In this document: positions 47,161-55,129 of the stretch, piece by piece
Layout of the letters: the number at the start of each line of letters is the position of its first letter
Numbering within the stretch: the stretch's first letter is position 1
Source of the DNA: Barthelona sp. PCE
Taxonomy: Eukaryota; Metamonada: BaSk clade
Length of the DNA stretch: 64,000 nt
Direction of reading: 5' to 3'
NCBI GenBank assembly: GCA_040285745.1
Contig: JAUFOR010000002.1
Coordinates: 1,798,001-1,862,000 of the forward strand
Translations under genes and position numbers: made by a program
Notes under the pieces: generated by a model
What the model was told of the DNA's origin: nothing
Databases searched by the model: none
Seen by the model: only the letters and a program-made list of their open reading frames with translations

Positions 47161-49047
47161 TTAACAAAATGTGTAACAACAAACGTCACAGTTTGAAAGG
47201 TATTGAACAATATCAATTTCTTCAAAAATTTCTTCAAAATCAGTGAAACCATCGTTGAATGTCATTGTATTCATTTCAACCTTGTAGTTGGTCATTTCTC
47301 TCTTGTAACTTACAATATGGCCAAGTTTTGGTGATGTATTGATCCTATTTAGACGATTTAAATACTTTGGCAACTTTAACACTGTAATATTATCGATATC
47401 ATTCAAATTATACAGTTTATCTCTGTATACAACAATTCCTACATCAACAAAAAAAGGCATAACGTTGTTAGTACCCTTAAATAAAGGCTTGTATTCAATA
47501 ACTCCATCATCATAGATTCTAACAAACAAAAAATCTTGATGTTCAGAATCACCAAAAACAATTATTGCTTCAGGAAAAACGTAAACATTGCAAATGATGT
47601 TGCATATGTTTGACTGAAACATTATTCTCTTCCGATTAAGAACGCTGCCATCTTCGTTTAACTCAAGAAAACGCAAAGTGTTGACTTCTTCAGCAAACCA
47701 CAAATAGTTTCCACTGAGTGATATAGATATGAATTGACAAGTTCCCACGTAATGATTACAAACAAACAAATCATAGCTTAAATGATCATTGCTCCTAATA
47801 AAAATTGAGTGTTTGTCGTTGCAAGCAGCAGGTAAATACGCAAAGTTATCCCCATCATTTTCGTATTTGGCATATTTCATGGTTTCTTTCCCATCTATAT
47901 AAATAATATACATATCATCCTCCTCATCCGTAATGCAACACGTTCCCCATTCTTGTGTGGTTTCTTTATAAAAAGGCACGGTTTTTCTGATCAACTGCAT
48001 AAATTTCAGTGGGCGAAGCGGATGTACGATGAAAAGTTTGTTGTTGAGAAAGCTCCACATTATTCTACGCATACAAGAGTACTGTTTGGGAATATGTTGT
48101 CCGATAATACTCTTCTTATGCAATGAAAACATACCTCGTAATTCACTTTTTAGTATTGGAAAGAACAATGTTCGCCTGTTTTCTTTGCGATCAACGTAAT
48201 GAATCGCACCGTTGATGTAAATGAACCTCCACAGTGCGCAGCGGATGTCTAGATCATTATCTGCAATAAAGTATGGTGATCTCAATACAGTGTCGTGTAT
48301 ACGATAAATCACAACAGCATAATGCATACCATCAGATAATAATTCAGCACTAAAGGTGATTGGGGTCGTCACTACCTTACCAAACTCAGCATAGCATGTA
48401 AAATATTCCTGGCCTTGTTTCAGTATAAAGTGATTATCACCAGGGGTCCTGTCAATTCCATGGTAACTCACATTCATGAGACAATGTTCGCTGAATATGT
48501 ATGGCATTCCAAGTTCATCAAATAAAATCTGTTCCTTAATTAGCTTTGCTTTGGGATCGAAAAAGTATATTTTATCGTTTTGAGCCATGATACGGTTGGG
48601 AACATCACTGTTCATAGTTAATGGTAGATTATGTAACTGCATAGTTCTCAAATCAAGAAATGAGTATTCTTCATTTGTTACAAGAAAAATATTCTCATTA
48701 AGAAGTGTTCCATGTCTTGCACCTGTTTTTGAACAGTCATATCTTCCCAACTCAACAAATTCCTCATGCATATATAAAAATAACTCAATCGCAAGTAGAT
48801 GGGATTCAATGTATTCATATCGAAAAAACAGCGATCGATCCAGTATAGAAGAGAACATTCCAGAGGTCTTAGTACGTTGAAAAGATGGGGTCATTGGAGG
48901 AGGCCCGTGGAATACTCCTTCATCAAACTTTGTGAAGCACTGAAAGCTTCTTGTATTCAATTCGTTATTGCTGGAGCTCACAATAAGCCATTCTCCAAAG
49001 TGAGCATATGAGAATTGTTCAGAATGATTGAAAGTGGGACGAGGCAT
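47161..49047 (-). CDS. member 3 of the unrecognised ~628-residue family
   Basis: The 628-residue protein is collinear with members 1 and 2. It starts MPRPTF, has AIELFLYMHEEFVEL (~88), ARHGTLLNENIF (~110) and GIDRTPGDNHFILKQG (~205). A FFVDVGIVVYRDKLYNLND segment near 535 follows, and the C-terminus ends DIVQYLSNCDVCCYTFC. No targeting signal or membrane span is present. Its own copies of the strand-turn pattern (for example WFAEEVNTLRFLELNEDG) look like beta-propeller or beta-sandwich blades. It shares more small features with member 2 than with member 1 (start MPR). The AT-rich codons agree with member 2. Function unknown. Confidence 0.85.
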   Translation of the reverse strand: MPRPTFNHSEQFSYAHFGEWLIVSSSNNELNTRSFQCFTKFDEGVFHGPPPMTPSFQRTKTSGMFSSILDRSLFFRYEYIESHLLAIELFLYMHEEFVELGRYDCSKTGARHGTLLNENIFLVTNEEYSFLDLRTMQLHNLPLTMNSDVPNRIMAQNDKIYFFDPKAKLIKEQILFDELGMPYIFSEHCLMNVSYHGIDRTPGDNHFILKQGQEYFTCYAEFGKVVTTPITFSAELLSDGMHYAVVIYRIHDTVLRSPYFIADNDLDIRCALWRFIYINGAIHYVDRKENRRTLFFPILKSELRGMFSLHKKSIIGQHIPKQYSCMRRIMWSFLNNKLFIVHPLRPLKFMQLIRKTVPFYKETTQEWGTCCITDEEDDMYIIYIDGKETMKYAKYENDGDNFAYLPAACNDKHSIFIRSNDHLSYDLFVCNHYVGTCQFISISLSGNYLWFAEEVNTLRFLELNEDGSVLNRKRIMFQSNICNIICNVYVFPEAIIVFGDSEHQDFLFVRIYDDGVIEYKPLFKGTNNVMPFFVDVGIVVYRDKLYNLNDIDNITVLKLPKYLNRLNRINTSPKLGHIVSYKREMTNYKVEMNTMTFNDGFTDFEEIFEEIDIVQYLSNCDVCCYTFC

Positions 49048-49227
49048 AAATAAAGTAAAAAAATGAACCCTTTGTACAATTTCTAATCAATAAAGTGAAC
49101 CCAATAGTTGAAAAAAATCAACAAAATTGTGTACTTAGAAGCAAAAATAGCTACAAATAGGGTAAAAGGAAGTATAATCGCTTTTATTTTCTTTTTCTTT
49201 TTTTTGAAGTCATTTAGAACGCATAAG

Positions 49228-50463
49228 ATGTCGGGATTACCAGAATTAGAACAAAAAAGTAAGGGAGAACCTCCAATGAAGGTACAAAGAGTTACTAAGG
49301 AAGATTCACTTGATAGCAAGACAGAAGAGGGATCAAGCACTGGAAGCTCACACAGCAAGGGCTTAAAGAAGGTAGGTTTTGTCTTATCTTTCATTGGTCA
49401 AGATTATCATGGTTCTGCAGTGCAAAAAGATGTACCCACAATTGAGGGTGAATTTTTCAAGGCACTCAGAGAGATTGGCGTATTTTATAAGGATGAAGTC
49501 AAGCCTTCTCATTTCAGAAAGTTTTCTCGCGCTTCTCGTGTTGATAAGGGTGTTAATTCAGTTGGTTTCTTTGTCTCTATGCGCTGCATATTGCCAGAAA
49601 ACCCTGTTGAGCTAATTAATGAACATCTACCAGACTGCATTCGCTTGTTGAGGATCATGGCTGTTTCTAAAGGCCTAGACTCTCGTCGTAACGCCGACTC
49701 CAGGCTATACTCATATATCGTACCCTGTTATATCCTGAAGCGCGCACCCGATGAGGTTTTGAACTACGACGGTCCAGGAATGTCGTCTGATATTTGGGAG
49801 CAGCCAAAGTATGTTAATTTCTACGAGGACACATTTACAGATGAGGATTTCGAACGTTTAGTAAGACTATCAAAGACTTTCCCAGGGAATCGTAACTTTT
49901 GGAATTTTTCTTCTGGAATGCCTTATTCAGATGTTAAAGCACGTCGGATTCTTATGGATTTCCACCCAGAAAAGATTATCACAATCAATGATGTGCGTTA
50001 TGTTCAGATGAGAATATATGGTAAGAGCTTCGTTCTAGCTCAAATTAGAAAGATGATGTCCATGCTCATTGCGATGTTCCGCGGCATAGCGCCTGAAAAT
50101 GTTGTTCAATATTGTGTTGATCGATACAAAATGAATATTGCTCGTGCTCCAGGTGAGTTTTTATGCTTAGATTTGGTCAAATTCGACGAATATGTTGAGA
50201 ATGTCATTGCTCACGGTGGCGGTGAACGTGAATTTGCTATTTATGATGATGATTTTTTTGCAAAACAAGCTGAGTTTAAAGAGACAGTTCTTCTACCACA
50301 TATGGCAAAGGTTGAGGCTGATCAAGAGATTATGAAGAACTGGGTTCAGAATTTAGATGGGCGTTGGTTCTTTACTGACTGCAAGACGATTGATGATACC
50401 AAGAACAGAATGACTGAGGAGAGGAAAAAGAGAACAATAACTATCAATATGGACGATTTGTAA
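49228..50463 (+). CDS. PUS1: tRNA pseudouridine synthase, Pus1/TruA family
   Basis: From the ATG at 49228 the enzyme has 411 residues. It starts with a charged, Ser-rich leader and then VGFVLSFIGQDYHGS. The catalytic Asp106 lies in SRASRVDKGVNS (family: RTDKGV). Further family motifs are NADSRLYSY (family: xRRYxY) and GNRNFWNFS, then YVQMRIYGKSFVLAQIRKM, matching the family's F(L)xxQIRKM. Pus1-type enzymes modify U27/U28 and other sites in tRNA and some mRNA or snRNA. A further ATG 40 codons upstream would add a poly-Phe leader from an AT-rich promoter and is rejected. The tail is basic. Confidence 0.92.
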   Translation: MSGLPELEQKSKGEPPMKVQRVTKEDSLDSKTEEGSSTGSSHSKGLKKVGFVLSFIGQDYHGSAVQKDVPTIEGEFFKALREIGVFYKDEVKPSHFRKFSRASRVDKGVNSVGFFVSMRCILPENPVELINEHLPDCIRLLRIMAVSKGLDSRRNADSRLYSYIVPCYILKRAPDEVLNYDGPGMSSDIWEQPKYVNFYEDTFTDEDFERLVRLSKTFPGNRNFWNFSSGMPYSDVKARRILMDFHPEKIITINDVRYVQMRIYGKSFVLAQIRKMMSMLIAMFRGIAPENVVQYCVDRYKMNIARAPGEFLCLDLVKFDEYVENVIAHGGGEREFAIYDDDFFAKQAEFKETVLLPHMAKVEADQEIMKNWVQNLDGRWFFTDCKTIDDTKNRMTEERKKRTITINMDDL

Positions 50464-50514
50464 AGTAGTTGACATCAAATGAATTTGTTTAAAGATAATT
50501 AACCCATATCAAAA

Positions 50515-51123
50515 ATGAAGTTCTTGTTACTTCTTTCAGTTATTATTTTGGTCACTGCCAGCAAGAAGGCTGTCGTTACTGACAAGGTCTATATGGACAT
50601 TGGAGTCGGTGATGAAGTCTACCGTGTTAAATTAGGTTTGTTTGGTGAAATCGTACCTAAGACTGTTTCTAACTTCCGAGCCTTGATCACCGGTGAGTTT
50701 GTCGAGGAAAATGAGCTCTTAACTTACAAGAACTCAATCTTCCACAGAATTATTCCTGGTTTTGTTCTTCAAGTTGGTGATCTTCACACCAGAGTTGTTG
50801 ACGGTGTATTGGATTCAAAGCGCCCTCTTGGTACAGGTGGTGCTTCTATTTTTGGAGATCGTTTCGATGATGAGAACTTCTCCATTAAGCACAAACGTAA
50901 AGGTCTTCTGAGTATGGCTAATTCTGGACCCGGAACTAACGGATCCCAGGTGTTTTTGACCCTTGCACCATTCCCTCATCTTGATAACAAGCATGTTGTC
51001 TTTGGTACTGTTTTGGATAAGAAGTCGATGGAGATCGTTGAGATGCTTTCTAAAGTCGAGACTGATAGCAAGGACCAGCCCATCGAGCACGTTGTTGTTG
51101 TTGGTTGTGGTTTACTTGAATAA
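50515..51123 (+). CDS. secretory-pathway cyclophilin (peptidyl-prolyl isomerase, CypB-like)
   Basis: The 202-residue protein has a short signal peptide (KFLLLLSVIILVTAS) and a full cyclophilin domain. The active-site region IFHRIIPGFVLQVGD carries the catalytic Arg. MANSGPGTNGSQVFLT and HLDNKHVVFGTV follow. The cyclosporin-contacting Trp (normally in xWLDGKH) is His here, so drug binding should be weak (inference). There is no KDEL-type end; the tail reads VVVVGCGLLE, as in some CypB forms. It catalyses proline isomerisation during folding in the ER. It lies 51 bases after the Pus1 stop on the same strand. Confidence 0.93.
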   Translation: MKFLLLLSVIILVTASKKAVVTDKVYMDIGVGDEVYRVKLGLFGEIVPKTVSNFRALITGEFVEENELLTYKNSIFHRIIPGFVLQVGDLHTRVVDGVLDSKRPLGTGGASIFGDRFDDENFSIKHKRKGLLSMANSGPGTNGSQVFLTLAPFPHLDNKHVVFGTVLDKKSMEIVEMLSKVETDSKDQPIEHVVVVGCGLLE

Positions 51124-51164
51124 ACTTTTAAATGTATTGTATTAATATTTACTCGAGCTATTCA

Positions 51165-51857
51165 TTATTCTTTCCTGGGAATTGCTTTTCTGATCTTGGA
51201 TACCCACTCCTGCATCTCTTCCTCTGAGTTTGCATACATATAATAAACGCTCTGCAATGGAGTGTTAACCAAAAACGAATATTCATAATCAATACGCAGG
51301 TAGTTTCTTGCACGATCTGTTAGTATCTCCACCCTGGTCTTGGGGGTGAGCATGATTGTTTTCTTCTCTTTAACATCTAATTGACTCTTGTAATACTTGA
51401 TTTCGCTATTCTTGAGGACAAAGTACCTTCTGCGCCATGATTTGATAAAGTGGCCCTGCTTTGTCAGGAAGCCACGGTGCTCAACCTTAGAAGGATCGAT
51501 ATTAGGGTTCTCTAAGTCCACAGATTCAGTTGTGATCTTTCTTGCAAAGTTATAAGGGAAAAGAGCAATACGGCCGTTGAGACGGCCCTTCCACATGCCA
51601 GATGGGTGCTTTGCAAGCAGTTCAATATGATCACCCTTCTTGAATGACAGTTCATTCGCTGTTCGTGCATTGAAGTCATACAAACACTCCAAGGTGATTT
51701 TGTCTGCTTCGTCATCCTCATCTTTTGCGTTTGGTTGACTTTCTTCGACTGTGTTGGTGACAAATGTTTCTAAGTCTACTTCTGCCTTTGGTTCTTCAAC
51801 TACAGCTTCTGATGGCATCTCAATATGCACCTGTGACGTTTCCGTCGCCTCACTCAT
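51165..51857 (-). CDS. SH3-PH adaptor protein
   Basis: From the ATG at 51855-51857 the protein has 230 residues. An acidic N-terminus is followed by an SH3 domain (~60-115): LECLYDFNARTANELSFKKGD (ALYDFxxxxxxELSFxxGD), then WKGRLNGRIALFPYNF. A PH domain follows (~130-228): GFLTKQGHFIKSWRRRYFVLK, ending MQEWVSKIRKAI with the invariant Trp. The basic K-Q-G-x-x-x-x-SWRRRYF start fits phosphoinositide-binding PH domains. Such SH3-PH proteins link membranes with actin or kinase partners. An in-frame ATG 14 codons upstream exists but adds nothing recognisable. Confidence 0.88.
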   Translation of the reverse strand: MSEATETSQVHIEMPSEAVVEEPKAEVDLETFVTNTVEESQPNAKDEDDEADKITLECLYDFNARTANELSFKKGDHIELLAKHPSGMWKGRLNGRIALFPYNFARKITTESVDLENPNIDPSKVEHRGFLTKQGHFIKSWRRRYFVLKNSEIKYYKSQLDVKEKKTIMLTPKTRVEILTDRARNYLRIDYEYSFLVNTPLQSVYYMYANSEEEMQEWVSKIRKAIPRKE

Positions 51858-52395
51858 TTTGATAGGGATGAAAAATAAATTGTCGACTGAATATTGCATC
51901 TACTCTTTTAATTGTGATCAAGTGTGCTTATTTTCAGACAAATGTTCATTTAAGTTGTACTCAGTGAGAATAAATATCTAAAATAATCACCTGCATAAAA
52001 AATTTGAAGCATGAAGCTGTTAATTCAATTGTTCTACACATCATTGAGATGCACAGATTATATAAAATTCCTGTAAGAGGAGACAATACTGTAAAAACAC
52101 TGGAATTGCAGAAAATGAATTTGTACCAGATTTGTGAAACCTTCAGTTCGTCAACATAATTTGCCAGCATAGAGTTTTAGTTCGGTTTTATCGATATAAC
52201 AATTGAATAAAATAAGATAATACGTAAGATTAGCAAGTTTGAGATTTTTAATCATATGTGAGATTTAAGCACATTCTGTTTGTTGAAACAACACGTTCCT
52301 TTATCCCAGTATGCCATTCTTAGACATACGTCCTTTCATTTGAGTGACTGTGTTGTGTTTTTCGTTTTCTCTCCATTCTTAAGTTTAACTCAGAA
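51858..52395. other. intergenic between divergent genes
   Basis: 538 AT-rich bases between SH3-PH and kinase genes. A 69-codon minus frame (51961-52170) is not convincing. No RNA gene or repeat is seen. Confidence 0.45.
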
Positions 52396-53940
52396 ATGGA
52401 AAATAATCCAGACGAGTTCAGCACAGATCCAACACAATACAGGATTGAATCAAGGGTAGGCCGAGGAGCTTCTAGTTCTGTTTACAAGGCCTTTTGTTTG
52501 TCAAACAATCAGTACTGCGCACTAAAGGTTGTTGATCTTGAATCGCTCCAGAACTCTGTTGCACAGATGCATCAGGAGATTTTGGCGATGCAAATTTTGA
52601 AGACCAACCCATTCCTTTGTACATACTCTGTTTCATTCACAAAGTCGTCCTTCCTTTTCATTGTCATGCCCCTCATGAGATGTTCATGTTATGACATATT
52701 GCACTATGGTTTTCCTAACGGTTTAGAGGAACCCCATATCGCAACCATTTTGCACGGGGTTCTTCAGGGCCTTATCTTCCTACACAACAATGATCAGATC
52801 CACCGAGATATTAAGAGTGGTAATATTCTTATTTCTGAACAGGGTCAAGTCAAGTTGGCAGATTTTGGTGTTGTTGCCCAACAAATTGTGGCGGGACGAC
52901 GTCTCAGTGGACGTAACACCTTTGTGGGTACGGTTAACTACATGTCCCCCGAGCTGATCAGCCAGAAGTCATACCACACGGCGGCCGACATTTGGAGTCT
53001 GGGTATTACTGCTATCGAACTGGCACACGGGAAAGTACCTCTTTCAGATATGGAGCAGATGAAGGCGCTCATGCACATCACTCAAAGCGAACCCCCACAG
53101 CTCAACAGCGTAGGAGCGAATGCACGTCCCACCAGAGCATTCAAGGATTTTATTGCAATGTGTTTGCAGAGAGATCCGTCGCAGAGGGCTACAGCCCAAC
53201 AATTGCTCAACTCAAAGTTTATCAAGAACATGACCAGGAAACCCATTGCGCTTGTTGAGGAAGTCTTGAGTGTTTTTAACAGTCGAGCACCAACATACGA
53301 CACCAATATTTCAAGGGAGTTGAGCTCTTTGTTTAAGGGGCTCACCAGGGGCGAGAGCCTGAAGGAGGAGTGGAACTTTGAGGATCTCGATGATGAGCCT
53401 GTAGTTCCTGTTCAACCAGTTGAGAAGACTCCAGAGAAAGAGCCGGCAAAGCCCGCCACCGTTGGTCGTTTCCAGGTGGCAGAGATAGACGAGCCTCAGC
53501 AACCGGTAACTGCTGTCAAGTCGGAGACTCCCAGTGAAGTTGGCCGTTTTCAGGTTTCTGATGTTGTTGATGAAACCGTCAAATCAGTGATATTAGAGAG
53601 TTTTTCTCCACCAAATCACACAACAACTTCACAATCAAGGTCGAGGAGCCAGTCAGTTAACGTAAGTAATCTTAATGCAAAGACTCCTGTGAGTGTTGTA
53701 GACAAAAACGATGACCCGAATTGGTTATTAAGGGAATTGGGTAATTCTATTGCTAATATGCAAAGTGAGATCACTAATTTACGGCAAGAAAATATTGAGT
53801 TACGTTCATTTGAAGTGCAGTATAATTCTATGCGAAAAGAGAATCGTAAGTTGAGAATTGAAAAGGCAGATTTGGAAAATAACATTGCTGATCTTCAAAT
53901 GAAGATTTCTTTACTTTCTGTTGCAAATAATAAACAATAA
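52396..53940 (+). CDS. Ste20-family kinase (FRAY/OSR1-like) with internal RFQV docking motifs
   Basis: The 514-residue protein has a complete Ser/Thr kinase domain (~15-280). It shows GRGASSSVYKA, the ALK lysine, IHRDIKSGNIL, ADFG and GTVNYMSPE. IATILHGVLQGLIFLH and WSLGITAIELAHG are typical of the FRAY group (OSR1/SPAK). After the kinase come charged and Pro-rich segments with VGRFQV at 356-361 and again at 382-387. These fit the R-F-x-V/I consensus that OSR1/SPAK CCT domains bind in WNKs and transporters. No CCT domain is visible; the C-terminus (~435-510) is a coiled coil. It may thus be a substrate or partner of a CCT-bearing kinase rather than the docking receptor. Confidence 0.87.
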   Translation: MENNPDEFSTDPTQYRIESRVGRGASSSVYKAFCLSNNQYCALKVVDLESLQNSVAQMHQEILAMQILKTNPFLCTYSVSFTKSSFLFIVMPLMRCSCYDILHYGFPNGLEEPHIATILHGVLQGLIFLHNNDQIHRDIKSGNILISEQGQVKLADFGVVAQQIVAGRRLSGRNTFVGTVNYMSPELISQKSYHTAADIWSLGITAIELAHGKVPLSDMEQMKALMHITQSEPPQLNSVGANARPTRAFKDFIAMCLQRDPSQRATAQQLLNSKFIKNMTRKPIALVEEVLSVFNSRAPTYDTNISRELSSLFKGLTRGESLKEEWNFEDLDDEPVVPVQPVEKTPEKEPAKPATVGRFQVAEIDEPQQPVTAVKSETPSEVGRFQVSDVVDETVKSVILESFSPPNHTTTSQSRSRSQSVNVSNLNAKTPVSVVDKNDDPNWLLRELGNSIANMQSEITNLRQENIELRSFEVQYNSMRKENRKLRIEKADLENNIADLQMKISLLSVANNKQ

Positions 53941-54012
53941 TTTCTTGTTGCATATTTACAACCTTTTTCCTTGGTTTTTCACTTTTTTTAAACCGGAAAC
54001 AACTAACATTCA

Positions 54013-54948
54013 ATGGAAAACACGTTCTCCATTGTTCATTTTTCAGATTTACACATTTTTCAACCGGCTTGTTGTGCAAATTATTGTTCTAAACGGTTAT
54101 GTGGTTGTTTGAATCACCATTGCAGCTCCCAACGGGAACATAACAGAGATTCTTTCAATGAATTAGCTGCGTACATTAACAAAAATGATAGGGTTTGTTT
54201 TTCAGTTTGTACGGGTGATATTTCATCTCTTGCAGTAAGGGGGGAGTGGCAAGAGGCATCTGAGATGTTCTCACATCACTTTTATCCATCAGGATTCCTT
54301 ATAAATGATGATAAAGAATTGCAAAAAAACCAAATTACAATGTTGAAAAAGAAACCATTATTGTTATCACTTGGCAATCACGATGTGTATACATCAAACA
54401 ACGAACTGAGAATAGCATCCAATTATTTGAGTGCTTTTTTTGGACACTCTTTAGTTGAAGAGGAACCGTTTCCTTCTTCCAGTTCAATGAATGGTATTTT
54501 ATTTATCAACTTCTGTTCAGCTAACGCACACATTAGCCCTTTTAATTCCAGTGGTTGCGTACCACAGCATCAGCTTAATTTAGCCCACGATTTTTTGATG
54601 ACTGTTGATGCAAAATATATAGCTGTATGTTTGCATCATTCTCCTGTTGATGAGCGATTGCTGCGGCCTCAGGCAAGACTCGATGATAGTATAGACTTTT
54701 TAAGATGGTGTAAGGAGCACAGTGTTAACATGATATTGAACGGTCACACACACATTCCCAATTACACAGTTGTTGATGGTATGGTTATTTTAGACTCAGG
54801 AAGCCTTTGTTTAAACAGAAAAACATATGGTGAGTATACTTTTAAAATGATAAACGATGAAGTTCAACTTATGAATGTTGTTTTTTCAGAGTTTAAAGTT
54901 GAATCGAACAAATTTGAGGAGTTTGCACGTATGAATCTGACCAAATAA
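54013..54948 (+). CDS. calcineurin-like metallophosphoesterase (CpdA-type)
   Basis: The 311-residue protein holds all metal-binding motifs of the family in order: DLH (12-14), GDIS, GNHD, LHHSP and GHTH. The insertion after the first motif is Cys-rich (CCANYCSKRLCGC), which is unusual. The class covers cyclic-nucleotide phosphodiesterases, YfcE-type enzymes and others; the short length and single domain fit the CpdA/class III group, common in bacteria. No signal peptide is present, so it should be cytosolic. Substrate unknown. It is in the same direction as the kinase, 72 bases after it. Confidence 0.88.
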   Translation: MENTFSIVHFSDLHIFQPACCANYCSKRLCGCLNHHCSSQREHNRDSFNELAAYINKNDRVCFSVCTGDISSLAVRGEWQEASEMFSHHFYPSGFLINDDKELQKNQITMLKKKPLLLSLGNHDVYTSNNELRIASNYLSAFFGHSLVEEEPFPSSSSMNGILFINFCSANAHISPFNSSGCVPQHQLNLAHDFLMTVDAKYIAVCLHHSPVDERLLRPQARLDDSIDFLRWCKEHSVNMILNGHTHIPNYTVVDGMVILDSGSLCLNRKTYGEYTFKMINDEVQLMNVVFSEFKVESNKFEEFARMNLTK

Positions 54949-55129
54949 GGTTACAGTAAAACATCGCATTTTGTTCTTGTACAGGTATTCGTTAATAACT
55001 CTGAATAATGTTTTTAATATTAAAATTGCTGTCATTCAAGATAATAACCGGTATCACATGTGTTTATAAGGTACAATTTCAGTGAAAAACATGTTTTACT
55101 TTTTTTCCATCACGCTCTCATTATTGCAA

